Below, piece by piece: positions 7,579 to 16,094 of a stretch of 64,000 nt of DNA. This DNA is from an uncultured Aquimarina sp. GTDB taxonomy: Bacteria > Bacteroidota > Bacteroidia > Flavobacteriales > Flavobacteriaceae. The position numbers and the translations under genes are program-made. Numbering within the stretch: position 1 is the first letter of the stretch; every line of letters begins with the position of its first letter. The stretch covers positions 1 to 64,000 of the forward strand of contig NZ_CANMQT010000015.1 of the NCBI RefSeq assembly GCF_947500065.1, written 5' to 3'. The notes under the pieces were generated by a model that was given only the letters and a program-made list of their open reading frames with translations, was not told the DNA's origin and did not search any database.

Positions 7579-8643
7579 ATGAAATTATTTGGACTAAATA
7601 AAGAGGAAAAGAAATTGAGATTTGATTCATTTCCAAAAATTGAAAGAACTCGAATTTTACAAGGAAGATTTGTTCCAGGAGTAATAAATAATGGAGGAAG
7701 TTACTTCTTTATTAACCTTCAAGTATTTGAAGACGGACTTATTGATTGTTGGGAAATGGTAGATTTGGAATTATTTAAAGGAAAATTAAACTCTGGTTGG
7801 GTTTTACCTAAAATTCCTAATGGAAAAGAACTTTCAATACATCATTTAGGGAGTTGGACAGTAAAAAGTGGAGAGTGGATTTTTGATAAAGAATCATACC
7901 TTACACATATAAAAGAAGTCGTTAAAGATTTAAACCCCGAACTAAAGAATCTTTTCAACTGCTTTGGCACTACGACAAAAAAAGTCGGTAAAATGAATGT
8001 TTCTTTATTAGGAATGGCTGATGGAAAACCTGTTAAAACAGAAAACCCAGAGAACTATTTCTCGGAAAAACAGAAAGGAGATAGCTTTCACAGTTTCCTG
8101 AAAATTGACGACCTAAATTATCATCTAATGAATATAAATGTTTTTGCGGATTCACAAATTCAAATTTCTGGTATTGAAGATCCTAAACTTGTTACGGTTG
8201 ATGAATTTAATTTACTTGTTAAAGATGGCGAAATATCAACAGAATTAGCCGAAGATTCTATAGTTCACATATATGGTTTTGGAAAGTGTATAATAGGGAC
8301 TTGTCAATATTCTGCAAATATAGAACAGAAACTGAGTGAAATTAAAGATATTATATCTCAACTAAATGGAGACAAAACTACTTCTGAAATTTGTCGAGAA
8401 GTTTATGAAGAATATATCAAGAATCCAACTGTGAAATTAAAAGACAAATTAAAAGTGTCCTATGAAAACATTCCTGAACATCTAAGAACTTACGTCTTAA
8501 GTGATATGGACGTGAAAGATATTCCAGTTAGAATGATTATTTATGGTGAAAAAGAAATTGAAAAATGGTCTCATTATCTAATTTCGAAAGAAGAAGGATA
8601 TGAACTGCCTCATTTGAATGTTCCTAAACCTAAAGATGAATAA
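7579..8643 (+). CDS. Hypothetical soluble protein, 354 aa, possible internal duplication
   Basis: A 354-residue cytoplasmic protein, family not recognised. Two stretches look alike: about residues 38-70 (GGSYFFINLQVFEDGLIDCW...) and about 173-207 (DLNYHLMNINVFADSQIQIS...), each a beta strand pattern with aromatic-x-I/M-N-x-x-V-F followed by an acidic turn. This suggests two copies of one domain, with a helical C-terminal part (residues 250-354). It starts 18 bases after the cassette boundary at 7560. Function unknown. Confidence 0.75.
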   Translation: MKLFGLNKEEKKLRFDSFPKIERTRILQGRFVPGVINNGGSYFFINLQVFEDGLIDCWEMVDLELFKGKLNSGWVLPKIPNGKELSIHHLGSWTVKSGEWIFDKESYLTHIKEVVKDLNPELKNLFNCFGTTTKKVGKMNVSLLGMADGKPVKTENPENYFSEKQKGDSFHSFLKIDDLNYHLMNINVFADSQIQISGIEDPKLVTVDEFNLLVKDGEISTELAEDSIVHIYGFGKCIIGTCQYSANIEQKLSEIKDIISQLNGDKTTSEICREVYEEYIKNPTVKLKDKLKVSYENIPEHLRTYVLSDMDVKDIPVRMIIYGEKEIEKWSHYLISKEEGYELPHLNVPKPKDE

Positions 8644-8645
8644 AA

Positions 8646-8817
8646 GATAATACTATATGTGATAATAGCTAATTTGTGATTAATCGAAGGGTCTTTGTAT
8701 ATTTATGAGGACGCAATAGCTTACAAAATGAAAATATAGCAATCAATGCCTAGATAACGTCCATAGTTAGGTAGCATTTTGCACAGCTACGATTTATATA
8801 TATGGAACGTTGTAACC
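8646..8817 (+). repeat. attC-like cassette repeat 8 (type A)
   Basis: It begins GATAATACTATATGTGATAATAGC and ends CAGCTACGATTTATATATATGGAACGTTGTAACC (boundary G8809|T8810), the type A outer stem. Internal landmarks are diverged but recognisable (GATTAATCGAAGGGTCTTTGTATATTTATGAGG, AGCAATCAATGCC, GGTAGCATTTTGC). GATAAT is a five-of-six match to the complement of GTTATC at 7560-7565. Confidence 0.75.
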
Positions 8818-8837
8818 AATTAAAAATAAACTTATTA

Positions 8838-10499
8838 ATGAGAAATATAATTTTCATAGTAATATCTATGTTGGCGCTTTCCTGTTCAAATAAGTATCAA
8901 GAAGTATTGAATTCAGCCGATGATTATCAGATAATTCCAAAACCTAAAGAGCTAACAATAACAAAAGGTCGTTTCTTACTGAGTTCGAATACCTCCATAA
9001 TAAGCGATACAAGTTTGGATCTAGAAACGGAATACCTATCTAACATGTTAACTAGTATTTCTGGTATTACTCTCACCATAGATTCTTCTGCCAGCAATAG
9101 CGGAAATATCAAACTAGAACTTGATAATTCCATTGAGAATATTGAAGGCTATAAGCTGTCAGTAAAATATGATGCTATTATTATTTCTGGAAAAACCAAT
9201 ATTGGTGTTTTTTATGGTATACAATCTTTACGACAATTGTTGCCTGCAGAAATTGAGAATGTTGATAATGAGATAGCAGAATTGACAATTCCTGCAGTAG
9301 AGATTCGTGATAGTCCTCGATATGAATATAGGGGCATGCATTTAGATGTAGGACGTCATTTTTTTTCCGTAGCATCTGTTAAGAAATATATAGATTTAAT
9401 AGCGATGCATAAAATGAATTCATTTCATTGGCATCTAACTGAAGATCAAGGATGGCGAATAGAAATTAAAAAATATCCCAAATTAACAGAAGTTGGAGGT
9501 TTTAGAAAAGGAACTGCGATCGGCCTTGCTGGAACCAAAAACGCACCATATACGTATGATGATGTGCGATATGGAGGATTTTATACTCAAGAAGAAATAA
9601 AAGATGTAGTTGCCTATGCCGGAGCTAGACATATTACGGTAATTCCCGAAATAGAACTTCCTGGGCATTCCTCAGCTGCTTTGGCGGCTTATCCACAATT
9701 CGGAAATACTAAAGGACCCTACGAGGTGGCAAAAAGATGGGGGGTTTTTAATGAAACTTTTGCGCCTACAGAAGAAACATTTGGTTTCTTAGAAGATATA
9801 TTAAGTGAGGTAATGGAGCTTTTTCCTAGTAAGTTTATTCACATTGGTGGAGATGAAGTCTTAAAAAAAGAATGGGAAGAAAGTGCTTATGCCCAAGAAG
9901 TAATAAAAAGAGAAGGGCTTAAAGATGAACATGAATTACAAAGTTATTTTATAAGACGTATAGAAAAATTCTTAAACGCTAATGGTAGAAATATTATTGG
10001 TTGGGATGAAATTCTTGAAGGCGGAATAGCACCAAATGCAACTGTAATGTCATGGCGAGGCGTTGAAGGGGGCATTGCTGCCGCTAAACAACACCATACA
10101 GTAATAATGACACCAGGAACACATTGTTATTTTGATTATTACCAAGTGGGTGAAGAGGATCAAAAAAAAGAAGCACTTACGGGTAGTAAAAGATATACCA
10201 CTGTAGAAAAAGTATATTCTTACGAACCTACTCCATTAGAGTTAAGCGCTGAGGAAGGAAAGTATATTCTAGGTGCACAAGGAAACGTTTGGACAGAGTA
10301 TATGCCAACTTGGGATCTAGTTGAATATAATGTACTGCCAAGAATGACTGCTTTATCGGAAGTAGTATGGTCAACTAAAAAAAATAGAGACTGGGAAGAT
10401 TTTCATATGCGCTTGGAGCATATCGTAAAACGATACGATGCTCTTGGGTATAATTATGCAAAACATAGTATTGATAAAGAAAAAGATAAAACAAAATAA
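8838..10499 (+). CDS. Beta-N-acetylhexosaminidase, glycoside hydrolase family 20, lipoprotein
   Basis: A 553-residue exo-hydrolase that removes terminal N-acetylglucosamine or N-acetylgalactosamine, as in chitin-oligosaccharide or glycan breakdown. An ATG at 8802 opens the frame but lies inside the cassette repeat; the start at 8838 gives a proper lipoprotein signal (MRNIIFIVISMLALSC). An N-terminal GH20b domain (to about residue 150) precedes the TIM barrel with FHWHLTEDQGWR, the catalytic pair D339-E340 (HIGGDEV) and a late tryptophan motif. Complete for the family and large for integron-type cargo. No 5' half of its own repeat is present downstream. Confidence 0.93.
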   Translation: MRNIIFIVISMLALSCSNKYQEVLNSADDYQIIPKPKELTITKGRFLLSSNTSIISDTSLDLETEYLSNMLTSISGITLTIDSSASNSGNIKLELDNSIENIEGYKLSVKYDAIIISGKTNIGVFYGIQSLRQLLPAEIENVDNEIAELTIPAVEIRDSPRYEYRGMHLDVGRHFFSVASVKKYIDLIAMHKMNSFHWHLTEDQGWRIEIKKYPKLTEVGGFRKGTAIGLAGTKNAPYTYDDVRYGGFYTQEEIKDVVAYAGARHITVIPEIELPGHSSAALAAYPQFGNTKGPYEVAKRWGVFNETFAPTEETFGFLEDILSEVMELFPSKFIHIGGDEVLKKEWEESAYAQEVIKREGLKDEHELQSYFIRRIEKFLNANGRNIIGWDEILEGGIAPNATVMSWRGVEGGIAAAKQHHTVIMTPGTHCYFDYYQVGEEDQKKEALTGSKRYTTVEKVYSYEPTPLELSAEEGKYILGAQGNVWTEYMPTWDLVEYNVLPRMTALSEVVWSTKKNRDWEDFHMRLEHIVKRYDALGYNYAKHSIDKEKDKTK

Positions 10500-10500
10500 A

Positions 10501-10578
10501 AAGTTTTGACTAAGTACTTAATCGTAAGTTTACTACTTTTAATTCCCTTACTGACCATAGCCGAGACGTTGTTATAAA
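10501..10578 (+). repeat. attC-like repeat, 3' half only (type B)
   Basis: The sequence AAGTTTTGACTAAGTACTTA through CTTACTGACCATAGCCGAG matches the right half of type B (compare 5125-5193 and 15570-15637) and ends in GACGTTGTTATAA (boundary G10568|T10569). The left half, which should pair with the cassette end GTTGTAACC, is absent, so the GH20 gene runs straight into a half-site. This is probably a deletion. Confidence 0.7.
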
Positions 10579-10588
10579 TAAAAAACGA

Positions 10589-10951
10589 ATGAAGAACTTA
10601 ATCCTATTATCATTTCTAATTCTTTCTACTTTAACTTTTTCTCAAACCGAAAAGAGCATTTATAATCAGAATAAGGAAACTGTTTTGGAATACTTTCGCA
10701 AGGAAACAAACGGTGGAAAACTTGATTTTGAATTGAAATTAAAAGATGACAAAGCACATTTTTATGGAATAGGAAACGTTTTATATAACCGAAAAGATTA
10801 CGGGATTTTACTTTGGGCTACGGCGATTAAAAAAACTAAAAAATTATCGAGAAAAGAAGCAATTAAATTATGGGAAGAAATTAAAGAAAAGAAATTAACA
10901 AAACCTGAAAAAAAAGCATTCAAAAAGGGTTTTAAAATGGAACTGAATTAG
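10589..10951 (+). CDS. Hypothetical secreted protein, 120 aa
   Basis: A signal peptide (MKNLILLSFLILSTLTFSQ, cleavage near residue 18-19) is followed by about 100 residues with very many lysines, ending in a helical region (SRKEAIKLWEEIKEKKLTKP). Family not recognised. It is exported to the periplasm by inference. Starts 20 bases after the core at 10568; sole gene of its cassette. Confidence 0.7.
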   Translation: MKNLILLSFLILSTLTFSQTEKSIYNQNKETVLEYFRKETNGGKLDFELKLKDDKAHFYGIGNVLYNRKDYGILLWATAIKKTKKLSRKEAIKLWEEIKEKKLTKPEKKAFKKGFKMELN

Positions 10952-11102
10952 TTTATGAATAATTACTTGTGCCAACACTGTGTGTAATTAATTTTTTTGT
11001 TTATGAGTTATTTATGAAAACCCTTAAGGGTTTTATATTCGGTTTTTATTTGTTGAATTAATATTGAAATTACTCAGTTATTCATAACCAAACGTTAACT
11101 AC
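10944..11102 (+). repeat. attC-like cassette repeat (type C)
   Basis: A third repeat family. GTTTATGAATAATTACTTG at the left pairs with CAGTTATTCATAACCAAACGTT at the right. The middle holds AAAACCCTTAAGGGTTTTATATTCGG, seen in related form at 19598-19622 and 21797-21816. It ends CGTTAACTACAAG (boundary G11094|T11095). The stop codon of the upstream gene is within the left arm. Confidence 0.65.
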
Positions 11103-11116
11103 AAGCTGAAAATAAA

Positions 11117-11629
11117 ATGACTGAAAAGATTAACGATAATATTATAGGATTTTTCGCAAGTTTTAATTTTGGAGAAACTAACGAAGAGCTAATAAAGTCA
11201 TATCTGTGGAGTGATATCGGACTGAAAAACAAACTAGCTCATCTGAAATGGAAAAATTACGGAAATGATCTAAAAATAATTCTATTTCAAGTTTACGTTA
11301 AGCCAATTCCATATGAAAGAAAGAATTTAAGAGAAATAGAAAATTATAGAAGAAAAGAAAAGTCAATAGGAATTCCAATTATACTTGAGAATGAGAATTT
11401 TTTCAAATTGACAGAAACTGAGCGGCAACAATTCTTTTCGGAAACAATAGTTGAAAAACTAGAATTGGTTGAATTAAAAGTAAAGCGGAATAAATTGGAT
11501 TTTGACACTTCGAGATTAATTACTGATGTAAAAGAGATATTAAATTATAAGAAAGTAGAAAAAAAGCCAGTAGCTAACAATGCCTATAATTCATTGTGGC
11601 AAAAAGCTAAAACAAAATTTAATTTATAA
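11117..11629 (+). CDS. Hypothetical soluble protein, 170 aa
   Basis: A 170-residue protein with no signal or membrane segment; N-terminal half mixed, C-terminal half helical and basic (about residues 95-170). Family not recognised. It starts 22 bases after the cassette boundary at 11094 and is followed by a diverged repeat. Function unknown. Confidence 0.65.
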   Translation: MTEKINDNIIGFFASFNFGETNEELIKSYLWSDIGLKNKLAHLKWKNYGNDLKIILFQVYVKPIPYERKNLREIENYRRKEKSIGIPIILENENFFKLTETERQQFFSETIVEKLELVELKVKRNKLDFDTSRLITDVKEILNYKKVEKKPVANNAYNSLWQKAKTKFNL

Positions 11630-11634
11630 ATTAA

Positions 11635-11701
11635 AGTAGATTTTTACTACGGAATAATCCTTTGGGTGATTCCACAACGAAATCATAGCGAGACGCTATC
11701 A
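11635..11701 (+). repeat. Diverged attC-like repeat remnant (type B 3' end)
   Basis: About 65 bases contain GGAATAATCC-TTT-GGGTGATTCC, a weak hairpin, and then AATCATAGCGAGACGCTATCA, which matches the end of type B repeats (ACCATAGCCGAGACGTTG) except that the core reads GCT. TGATAAC at 12335-12341 complements GCTATCA (11695-11701) at six of seven positions, which supports a working cassette boundary here. Confidence 0.5.
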
Positions 11702-11716
11702 TTTAAAGAAAGATAA

Positions 11717-12337
11717 GTGATTAAAGAAAATTCAGGGAAAATATTCAGATTTAAACTTGACAATAATTTTGGATTCGGATTTGCAGAAATCTATGATTTT
11801 ACGGATGTTTCAGAGTTTGACGGAAGATTAGTCTATGTTTTTAACCGAATTGATAAAGGGGAAAAGTCCGAATACAATTTAAACGAGATAATAGAATCTG
11901 GAATTTCATTAGGCCCAATAAGAAGTGTTAATTTTCCAGGGACAAGAGGTAAATATGCTTCAAAATATATAGGACAACGAACCAATCTGTTGATTAATAA
12001 GATTCCTGAAACCAAGGAATTTCAGGGTATCCTAATAAATGAAAACAATTGGAATAATTTAACAAAATGGTACCGTTCAGATAAATTTGAACAACTTGAC
12101 TCTAGATTTGTGAGTTATAGTAAATTGAGAAATTTAGAAACAAGAATTTTGAGCTCAATTGCTGGAATTTCAACAAAATTTACTATGAAAAAAATAATAG
12201 ATGAAAACAAAAAAGTGTCAGATTTTTATGATTTAAATCAAAGAGGGAATTTGAATTTATTTGTTCAATTAATAAACACATATTATCCGATTGAGAAAAC
12301 GAAAAAGCTATTGTCATCGGAAATAAAAAACGCTTGA
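11717..12337 (+). CDS. Hypothetical soluble protein, 206 aa, GTG start
   Basis: The frame is closed by a TAA directly before the GTG at 11717, so GTG is the first possible start and no upstream ATG exists. The protein has no signal or membrane segment. Residues about 5-60 look like a beta-rich domain (FRFKLDNNFGFGFAEIYDF), and the C-terminal half is helical. Family not recognised. Its last codons and stop overlap the start of the next repeat (TGATAAC). Confidence 0.65.
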   Translation: MIKENSGKIFRFKLDNNFGFGFAEIYDFTDVSEFDGRLVYVFNRIDKGEKSEYNLNEIIESGISLGPIRSVNFPGTRGKYASKYIGQRTNLLINKIPETKEFQGILINENNWNNLTKWYRSDKFEQLDSRFVSYSKLRNLETRILSSIAGISTKFTMKKIIDENKKVSDFYDLNQRGNLNLFVQLINTYYPIEKTKKLLSSEIKNA

Positions 12338-12506
12338 TAACACCAAGTATGTGATCATAACAGTTAAGTAATAATCCAAAGGCTCTTGTTTATTTACTAA
12401 GGCGCAATGTTTTGTGGAAGGAAAAATTAGAACCAATGCGCAAGAAAAATCAAAAAATAAGGTAACATTTTTCCTTATTATGATACATATATTAAAGGTT
12501 GTAAAC
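12335..12506 (+). repeat. attC-like cassette repeat (type A)
   Basis: TGATAACACCAAGTATGTGATCATAACAG opens the element and TTATGATACATATATTAAAGGTTGTAAAC closes it. The internal GGCGCAATG and AACCAATGCGC arms of type A are present, as is GGTAACATTTTTCC. The boundary is G12497|T12498, with core GGTTG in place of CGTTG. Confidence 0.75.
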
Positions 12507-12528
12507 AATTCTAATAAAAAATAAATAA

Positions 12529-12942
12529 ATGCATAAATTAAAATTCTCCATAGCTTTTCTTACAGGAATTTTTATTCTAATTTCTTGTTCCAATGATGAT
12601 TCGGACAATAGCAATGATATAATAGTTGGAAAATGGAAAGCAATTGAAAAATATGAATCGAATCAAATAATTGATTTGGAAATTTGTAAATCATTTATCT
12701 ATGTTGAGTACAAAGCTGATAACAGGATAGAAGGAGGTAGAATAATATCTGATAATTTCCCTGAAGAATGCCAAAACATTCTATTTGAATTAGGGTGGAA
12801 TTGGAAGAAATTGGGAGATAATAAATACCAAATTCGTTATTTAGAAGAACAAGGAGAAATATTTACTTTCTATAAAAATGGTGCGAATCTAGTAGAAGAG
12901 AACCCAGATGGAATTACCAAAATAATTTATGAACCGTATTAA
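12529..12942 (+). CDS. Hypothetical lipoprotein, 137 aa
   Basis: The signal MHKLKFSIAFLTGIFILISC carries a lipobox with C20, followed by an acidic serine/asparagine linker (SNDDSDNSNDI) and a domain beginning IIVGKWKAIEKYESN. This resembles small lipocalin-like lipoproteins of Bacteroidetes (VGKWK start, beta-rich body with Cys pair), but I would not assign the family firmly. Probably attached to a membrane facing the periplasm. Sole gene in its cassette. Confidence 0.75.
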   Translation: MHKLKFSIAFLTGIFILISCSNDDSDNSNDIIVGKWKAIEKYESNQIIDLEICKSFIYVEYKADNRIEGGRIISDNFPEECQNILFELGWNWKKLGDNKYQIRYLEEQGEIFTFYKNGANLVEENPDGITKIIYEPY

Positions 12943-12946
12943 AAAC

Positions 12947-13119
12947 TACTGGGACATCAAGTATGATATCATAGTAGTTAAGTGATACCCCAATGGTTCT
13001 TGTATATTTGCTATGGCGCTATTATTTGATGAAGGAAAAGTTGTAAAATAAGCACAGACTTGTCGATGGTTAGGTAACATTGCCTTGCTCCAATTCATAT
13101 ATTTGGGGTTATACATAAG
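12947..13119 (+). repeat. attC-like cassette repeat (type A, mismatched left end)
   Basis: The type A body is clear (ATCAAGTATGATATCATAGTAG, GGTTCTTGTATATTTGCTATGGCGC, GGTAACATTGCC, CCAATTCATATATTTGGGGTTATACATAAG), with boundary G13108|T13109 and TATATTTG at 13003-13010. The left end TACTGGGAC does not complement its own cassette start (GTTGTAAAC at 12497) but nearly complements GTTCCCAGTA at 16225, which suggests a past exchange between repeats. Confidence 0.75.
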
Positions 13120-13153
13120 TTAAACAACCCAAAAAGGTAGATTCAAATTTTCA

Positions 13154-13960
13154 ATGGAAGTAATTATTAACTTAAAAAAAAAGTGGGTTAGAAACGGCTT
13201 TATACTTGTAATACTTTCTATTCTGATTAACCACCTTACTGAGCCAGAAAATTTCCCGCTAAATAAATCCTACGAATTCCCTTGGCTTCCTATTGTTGCT
13301 TCAATTATTGTTGGCAGTATAGTACTTATTATCGCTAGCTTTAATTTTAAATATTTCAGAAACAAATACTTCACTAAAAAAATTAACACCCAAATACTAT
13401 TACGTTTCCTATTTTCAACTTTAGGGTATATTACCATACTATATATCCCTTTATATTATGGTTTAAATGGTTTGATTAATGGAACTGAATCATACAGTAT
13501 TTATAATTTACTAACGGGATTTTCAATCTCCCTACTAATGTGCACTCTTGGAATTGCTATTTTATTTTCAACGGATATTTATAAACTTCACAAACTTATC
13601 TCCATAAAAGGTACACTTAAAGTTCAACAAGGCGGTAAAATAACCTTGGTTAAGTATCCTGAAATTGCTTTTATATATAGTGAAAACAAAATAGTATATA
13701 TTGTGAAAACTGATGGAACTACAATTATTACAGATTTTACTTTAAATGAAGTTGAAAGTAAAATTAGCGAACAGAGTTTTTTTAGAGCTAATAGACAAAT
13801 AATTCTTCATGCTCGTTCTATTGAACAAGTACAATCAATAGAAAATGGAAAATTATCGGTACTACTTAAACCTACCTTTTTAGATAAAAAAACTTCTCAA
13901 ATAAATATAAGTAGATATAAGAGACAAGCGTTTATGGATTGGTTTGAAAAGAAATTATAA
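13154..13960 (+). CDS. Membrane-bound LytTR-domain transcription regulator
   Basis: A 268-residue protein with four hydrophobic segments in the first 150 residues and a C-terminal LytTR DNA-binding domain (about residues 155-265; typical FFRANRQIILHARSIEQVQSIENGKL and ...NISRYKRQAFMDWF end). Such proteins sense an unknown membrane signal and bind promoter DNA directly, without a separate kinase. In the same cassette, 115 bases downstream, lies a CPBP membrane protease, so the pair may form a regulator-protease module. No repeat separates the two genes. Confidence 0.88.
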   Translation: MEVIINLKKKWVRNGFILVILSILINHLTEPENFPLNKSYEFPWLPIVASIIVGSIVLIIASFNFKYFRNKYFTKKINTQILLRFLFSTLGYITILYIPLYYGLNGLINGTESYSIYNLLTGFSISLLMCTLGIAILFSTDIYKLHKLISIKGTLKVQQGGKITLVKYPEIAFIYSENKIVYIVKTDGTTIITDFTLNEVESKISEQSFFRANRQIILHARSIEQVQSIENGKLSVLLKPTFLDKKTSQINISRYKRQAFMDWFEKKL

Positions 13961-14075
13961 ATTAAGGTTGATTATTCAGGTACTTTTTTAATACCATTCA
14001 GTAAAAGTTGCTGTTTTTCAAGAGTTTTTCTTACTTGATCGTTGTTATTTCGTTTAAAATTTAAAAACGAAAAAA

Positions 14076-14726
14076 ATGAACAAAACTTCTTTAAAAACAA
14101 ATTTGACTCCTATAATTACTATAATTCTTTTATGTCTTTTGTACTTATCAGGCTATTTTCAAATGAGAATAGCCGCTTTTTTAATATTAATTGCAAGTGC
14201 AATAGAATATAAAAAAGGCATCTTTAAATCATTAGGTTTTCAACGAAAAAGGTTAAATATAAAAAGCCTCTTAATTGTAGCACCTCTATTGGGTACAGCT
14301 TTTTTTCTATTTTATTACTACGTAATGGTACCAAGTGTTTCTTATATTACAGGGCAACCTATAGACTTTTCAGTATTCGAACCCTATAAAGGAAATCTAC
14401 CTGGTATATTGAATTTACTTGTTTTTATGTGGGTATCAGCAGCATTCGGCGAAGAAATTGTGTTTAGGGGATATTTAATGAGACAGTTTACTAAGTTTTT
14501 TGGCTCAAGCAAAATAAGCCTTGTAATCAATATTTTATTATTTGGGTTTATTTTTGGTTGGGTACACGCATATCAAGGTATAACAGGTCAAATCGTAGCA
14601 GGTATAACTGGTATGCTCTTAGCAATTGTTTTTCATATTCGTAAGAACGATTTGTGGTTTAATATTGCTGTTCACGGATTTGTTGACACTGTTGCTTTTG
14701 TATTTATATATTATGGGTGGATTTAA
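14076..14726 (+). CDS. CPBP-family intramembrane metalloprotease (CAAX/Abi-like)
   Basis: A 216-residue multi-pass membrane protein of the CPBP (Abi, CAAX prenyl protease-like) family. Motif 1 is E126-E127-I-V-F-R131, motif 2 is FGFIFGWVHAYQG, and a third histidine follows in NIAVHGFVD; these form the expected metal site. Bacterial members cleave membrane peptides or act in bacteriocin self-protection; the target here is unknown. It shares a cassette with the LytTR regulator, as shown by the paired ends GTTATACATAAG (13108) and CCTATGTATAAC (14744). Confidence 0.9.
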   Translation: MNKTSLKTNLTPIITIILLCLLYLSGYFQMRIAAFLILIASAIEYKKGIFKSLGFQRKRLNIKSLLIVAPLLGTAFFLFYYYVMVPSVSYITGQPIDFSVFEPYKGNLPGILNLLVFMWVSAAFGEEIVFRGYLMRQFTKFFGSSKISLVINILLFGFIFGWVHAYQGITGQIVAGITGMLLAIVFHIRKNDLWFNIAVHGFVDTVAFVFIYYGWI

Positions 14727-14743
14727 TAGTTTAAAATGTACAG

Positions 14744-14936
14744 CCTATGTATAACAAGGTATAAGAAAACATTGGGCTTTGATACTTAGTCAAAAGACCT
14801 GTGCTTATTTATAGCGTCACCAAGTATAAAATTTGGCATTTATGAGGTAAATGATATAAGCAAAATATTTATATTAGTACCAATCCAAAACGTATCGATT
14901 ATTATCTGTCATAAGTTTCTTATACTCACTATTAGG
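14744..14936 (+). repeat. attC-like cassette repeat (type E)
   Basis: It begins CCTATGTATAAC (14744-14755), complementary at 11 of 12 positions to GTTATACATAAG at 13108-13119. This is a fourth family: AAGGTATAAGAAAACATTGGG at the left and GTTTCTTATACTCACTATTAGG at the right, with ATAAAATTTGGCATTTATGAGG and ACCAATCCAAAACG inside. A close copy lies at 18288-18489. The 3' core is not a clear CGTT here. Confidence 0.75.
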
Positions 14937-14955
14937 AGCAAGTAGAACAAACCAT

Positions 14956-15444
14956 ATGAAAAATTTGAATCAGTATGTAGCGATTTATAAAGCGCAACTT
15001 GATAAAGGTGACATATTAATTGCATATAATCAATTAGTGAAGTTTGTTATGAAGCTAAGAGTAGACTTTATCAAAAGTCTGTCTGAACAATATTCATTTA
15101 CAGCTATTCTTCACGGATATATGGACTACACTTATTTCTATTATTCCAATGACTTTTTAAAAAGGAAAAAGCTAAAATTAGGATTAGTATTAAATCACTC
15201 GGAAATGAGATTTGAAATTTGGCTTTTGGGAAATACCATAAGCATTCAAAAAAAATATTGGGATTTACTAAAAGAGTCTAAATGGAACAAAGACAGAAAA
15301 GAAATGCCCAAATATTCGATTTTAGAAGCCGTAGTCGAAAATAAGCCAGACTTTGACAACCTACCTTTGTTGTCCGAAAAGATTGAAAAGAAATTAGTTG
15401 AGCAATCGGACGAAATAATTGGTAAAATAAAAAAAATGACTTGA
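14956..15444 (+). CDS. DUF7000-like protein, 162 aa
   Basis: A 162-residue soluble protein opening MKNLNQYVAIYKAQLDKGDI and containing ILHGYMDYTYFYY, LKLGLVLNHSEMRFEIWLLG and IQKKYWDLLKE, a pattern I recall for the DUF7000 family of small accessory proteins in Firmicutes and Bacteroidetes. Function of that family is unknown. Sole gene of its cassette. The family name is from memory and should be treated as likely rather than proven. Confidence 0.75.
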   Translation: MKNLNQYVAIYKAQLDKGDILIAYNQLVKFVMKLRVDFIKSLSEQYSFTAILHGYMDYTYFYYSNDFLKRKKLKLGLVLNHSEMRFEIWLLGNTISIQKKYWDLLKESKWNKDRKEMPKYSILEAVVENKPDFDNLPLLSEKIEKKLVEQSDEIIGKIKKMT

Positions 15445-15450
15445 GATAAA

Positions 15451-15646
15451 ACCTACACTTAACAAGGACTATAATTAATATGGGTTTTAGTGCTTAACTC
15501 AAAGTTTGGAGCTTTAAACTCTTTTCGAGTTGCATTTATAAATGAAAAAGATATAACAAAATAAAATAAAAAGTTTGGCCAAGTGCTTAATCGAAAGTTT
15601 AGTATTTTTAATTCCCGTACTAACCATAGCCTGAACGTTGTAGCAC
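15451..15646 (+). repeat. attC-like cassette repeat (type B)
   Basis: GGACTATAATTAATATGGG at the left pairs with CCCGTACTAACCATAGCC at the right. The loop shares GTGCTTAACTCAAAGTTTGGAG and GTTTGGCCAAGTGCTTAATC with the repeats at 4998 and 25900. It ends GAACGTTGTAGCAC (boundary G15637|T15638). Confidence 0.78.
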
Positions 15647-15689
15647 ATTAAAACGAAGAAATGAGTACTTAAATCCAAAAGATAAAAAC

Positions 15690-16070
15690 ATGAAAAACTA
15701 CATAGATGGCTTTGTTCTCCCAATTCCTCGGATTTATTTGGACGAATACAAAAAGGTGGCTGAAAAAGTAGCTGAAATTTGGAAAGAATACGGTGCAATT
15801 GCTTACTTCGAATTCATTGGAGATGATTTATTTTTGGAAGGGACCAAATCTTTTATAGAAACCGTAGATGCAAAAGAAGACGAGGAAATTGTATTTGGTT
15901 GGGTTGTGTTTCCTTCAAAAGAGATACGTGACTTAGCTAACAAAAAAGTTCCTACAGACCCAAGAATGACAGAATTAGTAGCCCCTTTAATTAACCCTAA
16001 TAAGTTAATATTTGACGCCAGTAGAATGGTTTATGGAGGGTTTCGACCACTTGTACAATCGAATGAATAA
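15690..16070 (+). CDS. DUF1428 family protein
   Basis: A 126-residue protein matching DUF1428 (YbaA-like, dimeric alpha/beta-barrel fold): starts MKNYIDGFVLPIPRIYLDEYKKVAEKVAEIWKEYGA, then FEFIGDDLF, VFGWVVFPSKEIRDLANKKV, DPRM and the signature end RMVYGGFRPLV. Full length. Function of the family is not established. The cassette is closed on the right by GTGCTATACAAC, the partner of its left end GTTGTAGCAC. Confidence 0.9.
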   Translation: MKNYIDGFVLPIPRIYLDEYKKVAEKVAEIWKEYGAIAYFEFIGDDLFLEGTKSFIETVDAKEDEEIVFGWVVFPSKEIRDLANKKVPTDPRMTELVAPLINPNKLIFDASRMVYGGFRPLVQSNE

Positions 16071-16094
16071 AATTAAAATGTAAAACAAAAGAAC

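Noticed and set aside
8802..8837. ATG at 8802 as the start of the hexosaminidase
   Set aside because: It lies inside the cassette repeat and puts 12 polar residues before a perfect lipoprotein signal that starts at 8838.
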